NCBI GenBank assembly: GCA_000802095.1
Contig: JUEB01000026.1
Span: 637,042-701,041 of the forward strand
Reading direction: 5' to 3'
Length of the DNA: 64,000 bases
Source: Peptococcaceae bacterium BICA1-7
GTDB lineage: Bacteria; Bacillota; Desulfotomaculia; Desulfotomaculales; Desulfocucumaceae
Of the stretch, positions 17,792 through 26,351 are shown in pieces. The position numbers were made by a program, and so were the translations under genes. Position 1 is the stretch's first letter; each line of letters opens with the position of its first letter. The notes beneath the pieces are model-generated. The model was not told the DNA's origin and ran no database searches. It saw nothing but the letters and a program-made list of their open reading frames with translations.

Positions 17792-18703
17792 CTACAGTTG
17801 CTGGATTGCCGGCTTCATACCAAGGCGTTCCAGCAGCTCAAGATAGTCACCGGGAGTTATATCCTCCCATTTTTTGTCCAGTAAAACCAGCAGGGCGGCC
17901 TCCATTACATTGGTGCCGAAGGACCTTCCCTCCAGCTCCGGTGTGGTGGTCACCAAACAGCCCACACCCTTCTCCCTTAAAAAGGTTATATCAGCCCTGG
18001 TGGTGGTGTTGGTTATCACCAGCTGGCCCGTAAGATTTTCCGGCATGTAGCGCCTTACCAGATGGTAGTCCCCTGCTATTACCTCTGCCTCATGGTAATA
18101 GTGGCCGTATTTGGCAACTTTTTTATCATCCTGGGTATCCTGCTTTTCACCGGTGGGATACAGCATGTGGAAGGGCAGCCTGACCATTTCCGGCAGTGTC
18201 TTGCCTGCTATTTCCTCCAGTTCCTCAACGCTTTTAATGGGGTAAGGTATCCCGGCGGAAAAAATAAGATCCCCGAAGGTCATATCACAGCCCATCTCAC
18301 TCAGCGCCTCGGCCATCCCGAACCTGTCCACCGCGCTGACCATAAGCACCTTGCAGCCGGGCGGCAGCAGATTTGTGTTATTCCTCAGGTAGTACACTGT
18401 TTCCCTCTCCAGTGTATTTTTCAGCCCGCTCCCGTCAACCACCGGGGTCCTCTTAACGGCATCCAGAAGCTTCTGGCCGTCACTTACGGTATACCGCGTT
18501 GTACCGGCATACAAATATAAATCGATGCCTCCCAGGCCTATGGCATCGACGTTTCCGTCAAGCTCCCTTAATAGTGCAAGGGCTTTATCAAAATTTCCAT
18601 CTGTTCCCCTGCGGCTTATTTCAAAATCCACACCAAGCATATTTGTACGAACATGGTGGTCTCTTTTTGACGATCCCAGGCTCACACTAACAATTTTTTT
18701 CAA
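17792..18703 (-). CDS. Conserved protein of the group annotated quinate 5-dehydrogenase-like
   Basis: About 303 residues. TTG at 18703 is chosen because AGGAGG lies 7-8 nt upstream; the longer ATG start at 18751 has no site. The N-terminus KKIVSVSLGSSKRDHHVRT, IGLGGIDLYLYAG (~60) and the KVLMVSAVDRFGMAEALSEMG segment (~145-165) look like an alpha/beta fold. Relatives in Desulfotomaculum-type genomes carry the name quinate 5-dehydrogenase as I recall, but I see no classical Rossmann glycine motif, so the activity is doubtful. First gene of an operon with the SCP2-like protein and the permease. Confidence 0.45.
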   Translation of the reverse strand: MKKIVSVSLGSSKRDHHVRTNMLGVDFEISRRGTDGNFDKALALLRELDGNVDAIGLGGIDLYLYAGTTRYTVSDGQKLLDAVKRTPVVDGSGLKNTLERETVYYLRNNTNLLPPGCKVLMVSAVDRFGMAEALSEMGCDMTFGDLIFSAGIPYPIKSVEELEEIAGKTLPEMVRLPFHMLYPTGEKQDTQDDKKVAKYGHYYHEAEVIAGDYHLVRRYMPENLTGQLVITNTTTRADITFLREKGVGCLVTTTPELEGRSFGTNVMEAALLVLLDKKWEDITPGDYLELLERLGMKPAIQQL

Positions 18704-18759
18704 AAATGCAACCTCCTGGATAAAAGGCAAATCTCTTAACATTTTAACCAAATTAGGCT

Positions 18760-18817
18760 AAAAAAACAAGCTCCACCCTGGTAAGCCTATTAGAATGCTG
18801 CTTCCCGGGGTGAGCTT
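18760..18817 (-). terminator. Intrinsic terminator after the 18845-19195 gene
   Basis: Stem AAGCTCCACCCTGG (18768-18781) / CCGGGGTGAGCTT (18805-18817) with two mismatches. On the minus strand it is followed by GTTTTTTT. It separates the small gene upstream from the operon starting at 18703. Confidence 0.8.
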
Positions 18818-18844
18818 TAATTTTAAAAGTCTATCCAAAATGTA

Positions 18845-19195
18845 TTACACGCTACCGCCGTACCTCTCCAGTATGTCCCTGACCTGCCCCTCACTTCCCT
18901 CGTCGGTAACCACGGTAACAAGAAAAGAGTCTCCTCCGGCGCCCGCTGCGCCCTCTGCCCCGTTCGGGCCTCCATACAGGGAATCCCCGCCTCCGGAGGA
19001 AAAAATGGTCATCCCGGTAATTTCCCCGCCCCCGGTGTACACGCTTCCGGAATCTGCTGGGCCACCGTAGTGCGATATGCGCTCCACCTGCACCGTGTGA
19101 TATCCCGCCGACCTTAATTCTCCAGCCGCCTTCCCTGCGCCCTCACCGGGAGGGAAGCGGGCCAGCACAGACCTCTCACCGGAATAGCTTTCCAC
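18845..19195 (-). CDS. Small protein with a general-stress-17M-like N-terminus
   Basis: About 116 residues from GTG 19195, chosen because AAAGGAGGG lies 6 nt upstream. The start VLARFPPGEGAGKAAGELRS-AGYHTVQVERIS resembles the ~50-residue domain of general stress protein 17M/YflT proteins, where a helix follows a strand. A glycine/serine-rich middle (~45-90) is followed by another strand-helix (FLVTVVTDEGSEGQVRDILERYG), so the protein may be two halves of a ferredoxin-like fold. No function is assigned. Single-gene unit with its own terminator. Confidence 0.5.
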   Translation of the reverse strand: MESYSGERSVLARFPPGEGAGKAAGELRSAGYHTVQVERISHYGGPADSGSVYTGGGEITGMTIFSSGGGDSLYGGPNGAEGAAGAGGDSFLVTVVTDEGSEGQVRDILERYGGSV

Positions 19196-19313
19196 AGGCA
19201 CCCCTCCTTTGGGTTTATCATTCACCGGACAGGGCCATAATAATCCAGGCAGCACCTAAAAACCTCCCTGCAGGCCGTGCTATTCTTACAAGCGGCGGAA
19301 TTCATGCACCCAG

Positions 19314-19558
19314 GCCGCCTAAAGAAGCCACCAAGGAAGATGGAAATTGGGTTCTTTTTAAACCACAGAGCACACAGAGGACACAGAGGTTTTTAAGCCC
19401 TGCTTGAATGTTTTAAAAGGTTTATATTAAATGGGTTGGGCAAAAAAACTTCTCTTATTAACTACATTGGTTTCAGACCTGAAAGTAATGCCTGAGAGCA
19501 AATTCTCAGTGATCTCTGTGTCCTCTGTGGTTTAAAAAAAACATTCATCACTTTCAGG
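19314..19558 (+). repeat. MITE-like intergenic repeat, copy A
   Basis: Core 19361-19533 (173 nt) begins AACCACAGAGCACACAGAGG and ends with TCTCTGTGTCCTCTGTGGTT, so its ends are inverted repeats. With about 45 nt of left flank and 25 nt of right flank it is nearly identical to the reverse complement of 22885-23131. No coding capacity. The rest of the 19256-19757 gap carries another CTGTGG fragment at 19630-19645 and the promoter of the ABC exporter. Confidence 0.85.
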
Positions 19559-19757
19559 GTGGAATGTGAAGGCATTCCTGCGAAACCACGTGGATGCATT
19601 AAATATTACTATTAATTTCTATGTGTTCACTGTGGCCTCTGTGGCTGAAGGGGAACCAGGTTTCAGGTTTTTTCCGGTGTTAAAAAAGACTTGACTGTGA
19701 GCGCCTGCAGGGGCTATGTTTTACTTCAAAGCAACCATTCCGGTCTGGGAGGGAGCC

Positions 19758-20726
19758 ATGAACATTATAGAGGTAAACCACCTGCACAAGAAATACAAGG
19801 CCATCACGGCGGTGGAGGATGTATCCCTGGTGGTTGGCCAAAAAGAAATATTCGGCTTTCTGGGCCCTAACGGCGCAGGGAAATCCACCACCATAAAGAT
19901 GCTGGCAACCCTGGTAAGCCCCACGGCGGGCACCGCACTAATAGGGGGCTTTGATATAGTAAAGCAGCCCAACCAGGTCAGACAGACCATTGGGCTGGTT
20001 TTCCAGGAGACCACTCTGGACGAGAGGCTAACCGCCTCGGAAAACCTTTTTTTTCACGGAATGCTCTATAATGTAGGCAGGCAGACCCTCTCCCGAAGGA
20101 TGGGCGAGGTGCTGGAAATGGTGGATCTGGGAGACCGGAAGAATGATCTGGTAAAGACCTTTTCCGGTGGCATGAAGAGGAGGCTGGAGATTGCCCGGGG
20201 GCTCTTACACTACCCCGGGGTGCTTTTTCTGGATGAGCCCACTGTAGGGCTGGACCCACAGACCAGGAACCGTATATGGACTTTTATTCACCAGTTGCGT
20301 CAGAGAGAAAATATAACCATATTCATGACCACCCACTATATGGACGAGGCCGAGCACTGTGACCGCATAGCCATAATCGACCACGGCCGCATAGTAACAC
20401 TGGACACCCCGGAAAACCTGAAAAAAATGGTAGGAGGAGATATAATAACCCTATCAGTAACAGACCGGGAAAGGGTAAAAAGCCATATTATAGAAAAATT
20501 CGGCCTGCCGGTAAAGGAGTCCGGCCAGCACCTGCAGGTGGAGGTGCCCGGCGGGGAAACCTTCATACCGACCCTGGCCGTGGACCTGGGGGAGAGACTG
20601 CGGTCCATTTCCATGCACAGGCCCACCCTTGATGATGTTTTTCTAAAGCTTACCGGAAAGGCCATAAGGGAGGAGTCCGCCGGGGCCTGGAGCGGAATGA
20701 GAGTTCACATGAGAGGAAGGCGTTAG
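19758..20726 (+). CDS. ABC-2 type exporter ATP-binding protein (DrrA/NatA-like)
   Basis: 322 residues from ATG 19758, which has GGGAGGGAG just upstream. Walker A GPNGAGKST (~34-42), Q-loop GLVFQETTLDE, signature FSGGMKRRLEIARGL (~136-150), Walker B VLFLDEPTVGLDP (~157-169) and switch histidine in TTHYMDEAEHCD. The C-terminal ~90 residues form the DrrA-type extension. Powers export of drugs, lipids or ions with the permease encoded 4 nt downstream. The pair lies between inverted repeat copies A and B. Confidence 0.92.
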   Translation: MNIIEVNHLHKKYKAITAVEDVSLVVGQKEIFGFLGPNGAGKSTTIKMLATLVSPTAGTALIGGFDIVKQPNQVRQTIGLVFQETTLDERLTASENLFFHGMLYNVGRQTLSRRMGEVLEMVDLGDRKNDLVKTFSGGMKRRLEIARGLLHYPGVLFLDEPTVGLDPQTRNRIWTFIHQLRQRENITIFMTTHYMDEAEHCDRIAIIDHGRIVTLDTPENLKKMVGGDIITLSVTDRERVKSHIIEKFGLPVKESGQHLQVEVPGGETFIPTLAVDLGERLRSISMHRPTLDDVFLKLTGKAIREESAGAWSGMRVHMRGRR

Positions 20727-20730
20727 CACT

Positions 20731-21510
20731 ATGAGGGCGCTGAAGGCTATATACACCATCTGGCTCAGGGATGTAATACGCTTTTACAGGGAAAAAACCC
20801 GCATAGTGGGCATGCTGGGCCAGCCTCTTTTGTACCTGCTGATAGTGGGGACCGGGCTCTCGGCCTCCTTCAGGATGTCTTTCGCCCCCCAGGGCTTCAG
20901 CTACCTTGAATTTATGTATCCCGGCATAATAGGTATGACCGTGCTGTTCACCTCGGTATTTTCAGCCATATCAATAGTGTGGGACAGGGAGTTCGGCTTT
21001 CTGAAGGAGGTGCTGGTGGCCCCGGTGCCCCGCTGGTCCGTGGCCATAGGCAAGGCCCTGGGGGGAAGCACCATAGCCATGCTCCAGGCCTCCATACTGC
21101 TCCTCCTGGCCCCGGTGATAGGAATAAAGCTGGGACCGCTGATGATCTTAAAAATGGTGGGCATGCTCTTTCTAATAGCCTTTTCCCTCACCTCCCTGGG
21201 CATAACCATAGCCTCCAGGATGGAAACCATGGAGGGCTTTCAGATGATCATGAACTTTTTAATAATGCCTCTTTTTTTCCTCAGCGGGGCCATGTTCCCC
21301 ATGAATAGCGTGCCTCCCTGGATGGCTACCCTCATGAAGTTAGACCCGCTCACCTATGGAGTGGACGCACTGCGCAACATTGTTTTCGCCGGCTCCCCGG
21401 CCAGGGAATTTCTGATACAGTTTTCCATGGGCACGGACCTGGCAGTGGTGGCAGCCATGTCTGTGGTATTTATTACAGCAGGCACTCTGGCCTTTAATAA
21501 GATTGAGTGA
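20731..21510 (+). CDS. ABC-2 type exporter permease (DrrB/NodJ-like)
   Basis: 259 residues, six hydrophobic segments. The family features are RDVIRFYREKTRIVGMLGQPLLYLLI at the N-terminus, the KEVLVAPVPRWSVAIGKALGGSTIAMLQA loop (~93-120) and LIMPLFFLSGAMFPMNSVPPWM (~182-203). It forms the membrane channel for the ATPase encoded 4 nt upstream. Substrate unknown. Confidence 0.92.
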   Translation: MRALKAIYTIWLRDVIRFYREKTRIVGMLGQPLLYLLIVGTGLSASFRMSFAPQGFSYLEFMYPGIIGMTVLFTSVFSAISIVWDREFGFLKEVLVAPVPRWSVAIGKALGGSTIAMLQASILLLLAPVIGIKLGPLMILKMVGMLFLIAFSLTSLGITIASRMETMEGFQMIMNFLIMPLFFLSGAMFPMNSVPPWMATLMKLDPLTYGVDALRNIVFAGSPAREFLIQFSMGTDLAVVAAMSVVFITAGTLAFNKIE

Positions 21511-21532
21511 ACATACCTGCTATACTTATCAT

Positions 21533-21636
21533 CTACACTGTTTTCAGTATCTCACTGATCATTTCCTCCGGAACCGGGTCCGGCCTGTACTTCTTTATAC
21601 TGCGCCTTCTTTCAATGGCCTCTTTTACTCTTCCAC
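21533..21636 (-). pseudogene. Nitroreductase-family N-terminal remnant
   Basis: On the minus strand, AAGGAGGT (21643-21650) is followed by GTG GAA GAG and then a stop. One base shifts the frame into VKEAIERRRSIKKYRPDPVPEEMISEIL, which is the hallmark start of FMN-dependent nitroreductases (A-I-x-x-R-R-S-I-R-x-Y). A second stop follows after about 33 codons, and none of the remaining ~150 residues is visible. So both a frameshift and a truncation are present: a decayed gene of which only the start survives. Confidence 0.8.
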
Positions 21637-21797
21637 AGCCTAACCTCCTTTTTTGATCTCCATAAGCAATGTCCACTGTACTATTGTGTCTAAAACTCAT
21701 AAAAAACACATTGTCCTGTTATTGTCCAATATACTGCCATGACAAGATGAACATGATATAATAGCTTATGTATATTCTCTTGCGTGGGGGGTAAGGC

Positions 21798-22841
21798 GTG
21801 CAAAAGCAGGAGTTTCTCTCCAGGTGGATTGAAATAATAAAAAGGTCCTCTGCGGCCATGGTTTACAAACAAAATTTTGTAAATGCAGTCCTGAGGGCGG
21901 TGAGAAGCTGCTCCACCAGGCATACCTACGACACCGCCTGGGCGAGGGCCGTGGTGGACGAGGTGGCAGGGCAAAACATCGCCCCGGACAAGGGTGAAAT
22001 AGCCATTGACCTTAAGTCCACTGCCAGAAAAATGGCCGGTTATTATTGGGACCAGACAGCGTATTTTGGCCTCAGACAGGGCCCCAACCCCATGCGCCAG
22101 CCCAGGCTACTGCGGGAGATAGAAGCTCTATTAAGGGAGTACTGCAGGAAAGGCTCCCTAAGTTCACCCACGCCCTTCCGTGAGGCGGTATTAAGCCCCC
22201 GATTGAATGAAATGCTGGATCAGGTGGTGGATACCTCTCTTGAAATCATAAAGGGGGAAATAATACCCCGTTTCCAGCGCAATGGGCAGGAGAAAGAGCC
22301 CTTCATAAATTACCTGATGGGGGATAATGTACTGTATATCCCCCAGAACGCCGCCCTGGCCATAGCGGAAAACCGCCTTCTGCTGGTGGAGGCTGTCTAT
22401 TACAGATGGGCTCAGCTGCTGGAGATGTATAATACTTCCCCCCGCCTCAATAAAAAAGTGCGGATAATTGACACAGAGGACCTGAGGGACCGTCCTCTCA
22501 ACCGCTATGAAAAATACCTGGATATGGAAAATCCCGGGAGACTGTGTTTCTACTGCGGGCAGCCCGTTGACGGGGGCCCGCCGGCCATAGACCACGTGCT
22601 CCCCTGGTCCTACCTGTGCTCCGACGATGTGTGGAACCTGGTCTATGCTCATCAGGGCTGCAGGCCTGGTGAATACGGCCGGGTGCTTCCGCAATTCTTC
22701 ATGGCCCGCCTGGAGAAAAGAAACAGCGCCCTTATGGATCAGCTGGCCGCCTATGTTGAAAAAGACATGGTGGCGGGAGCCCTTAAGGACGCTATAAACC
22801 ATGGAATTGTCCGGAAATACTGGACCCTGTGCCAGGGCTAG
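21798..22841 (+). CDS. HNH-nuclease-domain protein
   Basis: 347 residues from a GTG at 21798. Residues ~1-245 are helical and not recognised. At ~250 starts an HNH module: CFYCGQ (Cys250, Cys253), then AIDHVLPWSYL (D-H at ~266-267), WNLVYAHQGC (Asn, His, Cys at ~280-288). This matches the Cys4-type HNH pattern C-x2-C ... D-H-x-x-P-W-S ... N-L-V ... H-x-x-C; the usual C-N-x-x-K ending is C-R-P-G here. HNH proteins of this shape are often nucleases of restriction or anti-phage systems. It has its own promoter region and sits between repeat copies A and B. Confidence 0.7.
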   Translation: MQKQEFLSRWIEIIKRSSAAMVYKQNFVNAVLRAVRSCSTRHTYDTAWARAVVDEVAGQNIAPDKGEIAIDLKSTARKMAGYYWDQTAYFGLRQGPNPMRQPRLLREIEALLREYCRKGSLSSPTPFREAVLSPRLNEMLDQVVDTSLEIIKGEIIPRFQRNGQEKEPFINYLMGDNVLYIPQNAALAIAENRLLLVEAVYYRWAQLLEMYNTSPRLNKKVRIIDTEDLRDRPLNRYEKYLDMENPGRLCFYCGQPVDGGPPAIDHVLPWSYLCSDDVWNLVYAHQGCRPGEYGRVLPQFFMARLEKRNSALMDQLAAYVEKDMVAGALKDAINHGIVRKYWTLCQG

Positions 22842-22884
22842 CCAGACTAACAGGCCCCAAAAGTAAATGCATACTCATTCTACA

Positions 22885-23131
22885 CTGAAAGTGATGAATG
22901 TCTTTTTTATGAACCACAGAGGACACAGAGATCACAGAGAATTTGCTCTCAGGCATTACTCTCAGGTCTGAAACCTATGTAGTTAATAAGAGAAGTTTTT
23001 TTTGCCCAACCCATTTTAATAAAAACCTTTAAAACATTCAAGCAGGGCTTAAAAACCTCTGTGTCCTCTGTGTGCTCTGTGGTTTTAAAAAACCCCAATT
23101 TCATCTTCCTTGGTGGCCGTTTTAGGCGGCC
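22885..23131 (-). repeat. MITE-like intergenic repeat, copy B (inverted relative to copy A)
   Basis: Core 22912-23084 (173 nt) is nearly identical to the reverse complement of 19361-19533. The flanks also match (CTGAAAGTGATGAATG on the left; AAATTTCATCTTCCTTGGTGGC-type sequence and TTTAGGCGGCC on the right). Together copies A and B form a ~245-bp inverted repeat around 3.3 kb. Confidence 0.9.
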
Positions 23132-23138
23132 CGGGGGT

Positions 23139-23171
23139 CTGAATTCTGAATTCTGGATTCTGTATTCCGAC
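23139..23171. repeat. CTGAATTCTG / GTATTCCGAC repeat, copy 2
   Basis: CTGAATTCTGAATTCTGGA then TTCTGTATTCCGAC, abutting copy B of the larger repeat. Confidence 0.7.
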
Positions 23172-23202
23172 AGAATAAAAGTCTCAGTATAAGTTTATAT
23201 AA

Positions 23203-23643
23203 TCATTTCCTCACTGACGTTCCCTTAATATGGTCAGTCATGCTTATTCTCCCGGCGCACAGCATATCCCTTACCTCATGCTGGAACTCAGCAGGATCTA
23301 TGGGAGTGTGGGTACCCATCACAAGTTTTATTTCCGGGTAGGCCTCCTGTATAACCTTGACATACTTTTCCCTGAAGGGGCAAAGGGCCGTCATGCAGTA
23401 GGAGAAATGAAGGGCCTCCACCCTGAATTCCGCCAGGGACTTGACCCGCCGCAGTATTTTTTTTGGCGCGGACACGGTGGGACACCCGGCACAGCTTATT
23501 ATCCCCACCAGGTCAAGCCTTTCCTCCGGGGGGTAGTCTTTAAAAAAGCCCTTTCTTTTGCGCATGTCCGCCAGACACACCACCGAGGAGCAGTCCAGTT
23601 CCCCGGTGCAGTTGGAGCAGGTGATAATACCTATTCTGGCCAT
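23203..23643 (-). CDS. CGGC-domain metal-binding protein
   Basis: 146 residues from ATG 23643, which has AGGAGGGCGG upstream. Starts RIGIITCSNCTGELDCSSVVCL, then GIISCAGCPT (~52-61), and HFSYCMTALCPFR (~87-99), with a last Cys at ~130. This cysteine and histidine pattern (C-x2-C ... C-x2-C-P ... H-x-x-x-C-x4-C-P) defines the CGGC domain found in anaerobes and archaea, thought to bind metal or an Fe-S cluster. Role unknown. Confidence 0.75.
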   Translation of the reverse strand: MARIGIITCSNCTGELDCSSVVCLADMRKRKGFFKDYPPEERLDLVGIISCAGCPTVSAPKKILRRVKSLAEFRVEALHFSYCMTALCPFREKYVKVIQEAYPEIKLVMGTHTPIDPAEFQHEVRDMLCAGRISMTDHIKGTSVRK

Positions 23644-23743
23644 AGCCGCCCTCCTATCAGATATAGGGTATTTTAAACACACTTTCCACCTTTTCCGGGT
23701 ATTTCCTCCAGGCGCTTTTTAAAATTATCTGATAGCAATCAGC

Positions 23744-23785
23744 TAAAAAATTACCCGGAAGTTCAACTCCCGGGTAATTTTTTTA
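23744..23785. terminator. Intrinsic terminator after the HdrD-like gene
   Basis: Stem AAATTACCCGG / CCGGGTAATTT with a ~11-nt loop and T-runs on both sides. Directly 3' of the 23787 stop on the minus strand; it can work in both directions. Confidence 0.85.
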
Positions 23786-23786
23786 A

Positions 23787-25820
23787 TCAAGAAACCAGCT
23801 CTTCCCCATCTTCCTCCTCAGGTATTTCAACCACGGTGTACTCCACCGACCTGGCCACTATCTCGGCCACATCCAGGGTAGGTACAGGCGCTTCCAATCC
23901 CAGAGCTTTTATGCCGTCCTCCAGCATGGTCAGACAGAAAGGACAATTTACTCCAAGCGCCTCGGGGCCGCCCTCCATAAGCTGCTCCACCCTCATGCCG
24001 TTAATCCGGCGGCCTCCCTGCTCCTCCATCCACATGCGCCCTCCACCGGCGCCGCAGCAAAAACTCTTCTTCCTGCTTCTTCTGGCCTCCACTACAGTAA
24101 CCCCCGGCACCGACCGCAGTATTTTCCTGGGAGTATCGTAAAGGCCATTGTACCTTCCAAGATAGCAGGAGTCATGGTAGGCCACCCTCAGGCTCTCCAG
24201 GTCCCCTCTGAATTTCAGCCTGCCCCGGGCGATAAGGTCTGCCAGCAGCTCGGTGTGATGTATCACCTCAAAATTCCCCCCGAAGGACGGGTATTCATTT
24301 TTCAGTGTATTGAAGCAGTGGGGGCAGTGGGTGACTATCCTGGTAACTCCCAGCTCATTGAGAAGTTCCACATTTTCTGCGGCCAGGGTCTGGAACAGGT
24401 ACTCGTTGCCCAGTCGGCGGGCAGAGTCCCCACAGCACTTCTCCTCGGACCCCAGGATCGAGAAGTTGACCCCGGCCTCCTTCATAATTTTTACCATGGA
24501 TTGGGCAATATTTTTGCTCCTGTCGTCATAGGACCCTGCACAGCCCACCCAGTACAGGTAGTCCCCCGCAGACTGGTCCACCCCGGCCAGGGGGGCCCCG
24601 CTGGCCACTGCCCAGTCCCCCCTGGAATACCAGCCCAGCCCCCAGGGATTGTAATTCTTCTCTATGTTCCGGCAGGCCTGCATGGCCTCTGCAGGCAGCT
24701 CTCCCCGGTCCAGCACCAGGCTGCGGCGCATGTCCACAATCTTATTGACATGTTCATTCATTACCGGACACTGCTCCTGGCAGGAATAGCAGGTGGTGCA
24801 CGCCCAGATCTCCTCCTCGGCAACAATCTGCCCGATAAGCCCGGCGTCCGGCATTTCCCCGGACCCGTCCCGGCGGGCAATGGCCAGGGAATCTCCCCTC
24901 TCTATAAGGTGATCTTTCATCTTCTGCAGTAGCTTTTTGGGGGAGAGTGCCTTGCCGCTCAGGTGGGCCGGGCAGCTGTCCTGGCATCTACCGCACTGGG
25001 CGCAGGAATACAGGTCTAAAAGCTGCTTTCTGGTAAAGGCCTCTATTCGGCCCGCCCCAAACTCCTCGGCCTCCTCGTTCTCCAGGTCCACAGCATTTAT
25101 TTGCCCCCCCCGGGGCTTTAAGCTTCTAAAAAATATGTTTACCGGCGCCGCCAGCATGTGCAGGTGTTTGGAATAGGGTATATAGGCCATAAAACCCAGC
25201 AGCAGGGTTACATGAGTCCACCACAGCGCCTTATGCCCCAGCGCCGGGTTAAATCCGCTGCCCGGCATCACAGCCGAGGCTATCAGCCGGTAGGCCGGGG
25301 CCATTTCCTTTACAGGGTCCGGCTTTGCTGCCAGGGCGAGGCCACCGGAGGCCAGCTCGGTTATGATAAGCCCGGCTATCATGGACAGTATCACAGCTGA
25401 CTCAAGGTTTACATCAAGCCTCTCGGGCTTTATCACAAACCTCCTGAAGGCCGCCGCCGCTAATGCCGCCAGCACCATTACACTGAAAATATCCTTCACC
25501 AGGTAGAAATAGGGGCTTGTCCCCAAAAGGGGTATTTTAAAGCCTTCCTTAAGGCCCTCTCCTACAAACTGAAGGGTTCCCAGTGATATTATGATAAATC
25601 CCCAGAAAATTATAAAGTGCACCAGTCCAAATTTTTCCTTAAAGAGCTTTTTTTGCCCCAGCACCAGTACAATGAATTCTGCTATTCTGCGTCCTGAGGA
25701 GTCCGTTCTTTTTTCAGGCCTGCCCATCATCAGGTGGCCCACCCTTCTCTTCAGGGCGTATCCGAATACAGCCAGGGCCGCTGCCAGCTCAGCAATAAAT
25801 AAGGTCACGGTATAGTCCAT
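23787..25820 (-). CDS. Membrane Fe-S oxidoreductase, HdrD/DUF224-like (EMO type)
   Basis: 677 residues. About six hydrophobic segments (residues ~1-230) resemble the cytochrome-b-like gamma subunit of nitrate reductase, with His residues in the membrane part (HFIIF, HVTLLLGF). Then two [4Fe-4S] motifs, CAQCGRCQDSCP (~272-283) and CTTCYSCQEQCP (~343-354). Two CCG domains follow, ending in CCG-type motifs EKCCGDSARRLG (~455) and FCCGAGGGRMWMEE (~585), plus HCPHC and NCPFC. This layout is that of proteins proposed to carry electrons between electron-transferring flavoprotein and menaquinone in syntrophs and sulfate reducers. No etfAB is adjacent, so the partner is unknown. Confidence 0.85.
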   Translation of the reverse strand: MDYTVTLFIAELAAALAVFGYALKRRVGHLMMGRPEKRTDSSGRRIAEFIVLVLGQKKLFKEKFGLVHFIIFWGFIIISLGTLQFVGEGLKEGFKIPLLGTSPYFYLVKDIFSVMVLAALAAAAFRRFVIKPERLDVNLESAVILSMIAGLIITELASGGLALAAKPDPVKEMAPAYRLIASAVMPGSGFNPALGHKALWWTHVTLLLGFMAYIPYSKHLHMLAAPVNIFFRSLKPRGGQINAVDLENEEAEEFGAGRIEAFTRKQLLDLYSCAQCGRCQDSCPAHLSGKALSPKKLLQKMKDHLIERGDSLAIARRDGSGEMPDAGLIGQIVAEEEIWACTTCYSCQEQCPVMNEHVNKIVDMRRSLVLDRGELPAEAMQACRNIEKNYNPWGLGWYSRGDWAVASGAPLAGVDQSAGDYLYWVGCAGSYDDRSKNIAQSMVKIMKEAGVNFSILGSEEKCCGDSARRLGNEYLFQTLAAENVELLNELGVTRIVTHCPHCFNTLKNEYPSFGGNFEVIHHTELLADLIARGRLKFRGDLESLRVAYHDSCYLGRYNGLYDTPRKILRSVPGVTVVEARRSRKKSFCCGAGGGRMWMEEQGGRRINGMRVEQLMEGGPEALGVNCPFCLTMLEDGIKALGLEAPVPTLDVAEIVARSVEYTVVEIPEEEDGEELVS

Positions 25821-25854
25821 TATAAGTCACTGCCTTTCTCTTAAATCTGGACAT

Positions 25855-25892
25855 AGAAAAGCCCCGGCAAGCACCTGTTTCGCATACCGGGG
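25855..25892 (-). terminator. Terminator-like hairpin after the 25935 gene
   Basis: CCCCGG (25862-25867) / CCGGGG (25887-25892), about 19-nt loop; on the minus strand CTTTTC follows. Moderate T-run. Confidence 0.55.
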
Positions 25893-25934
25893 ACTGCCTT
25901 TCAGGCTTAACCAGCAAATTGCCGGGAAAGTATA

Positions 25935-26126
25935 TTATGCCACAGCTACATTACTTTTAGAATTCCCTTCAGCAATTTCTGCTAAAACCCTCAGATTGTC
26001 TACAATATCGATAACATCGAGAAGATCTATATGATCCGTATACTTCTCAATAATGTCGGTAATCTCAGAGATAGCCTTGTGTAGAGCGCCTTCAGGATTA
26101 ATCTGTTTTGCTGTTGTTTTACTCAC
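25935..26126 (-). CDS. Small hypothetical protein, 63 residues
   Basis: GTG at 26126 with AAAAAGGAG 8 nt upstream. The product is acidic and helical (ALHKAISEITDIIEKYTDHIDLLDVIDIVDNLRVLAEIAEGN) with leucine/isoleucine spacing that suggests a two-helix or coiled-coil protein. I do not recognise it. Good ribosome binding site and a terminator support that it is real. Confidence 0.55.
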   Translation of the reverse strand: MSKTTAKQINPEGALHKAISEITDIIEKYTDHIDLLDVIDIVDNLRVLAEIAEGNSKSNVAVA

Positions 26127-26351
26127 GACAATCACTCCTTTTTTAATATCTATAGATTTTCACAATAATATAAGCTCATACCGATAAAATGTTTTATGAT
26201 AGTGATCTTTCCTGATTGAAATCATTTTACCACTGTCTATCTGAAATGTTAAATTGCCCTTTATTATCTTTTAAATAAGTATCCCTTATAGTTACCCCTG
26301 TCCGGGCGTTATTTTTCTCTCAGTGGGAAATCACCCGTACCGAGCGGTAAT

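Noticed and set aside
24174..24932. Plus-strand frame opposite the HdrD-like gene
   Set aside because: Shadow of the real gene's codon use; proline-, glycine- and histidine-rich with no family resemblance.
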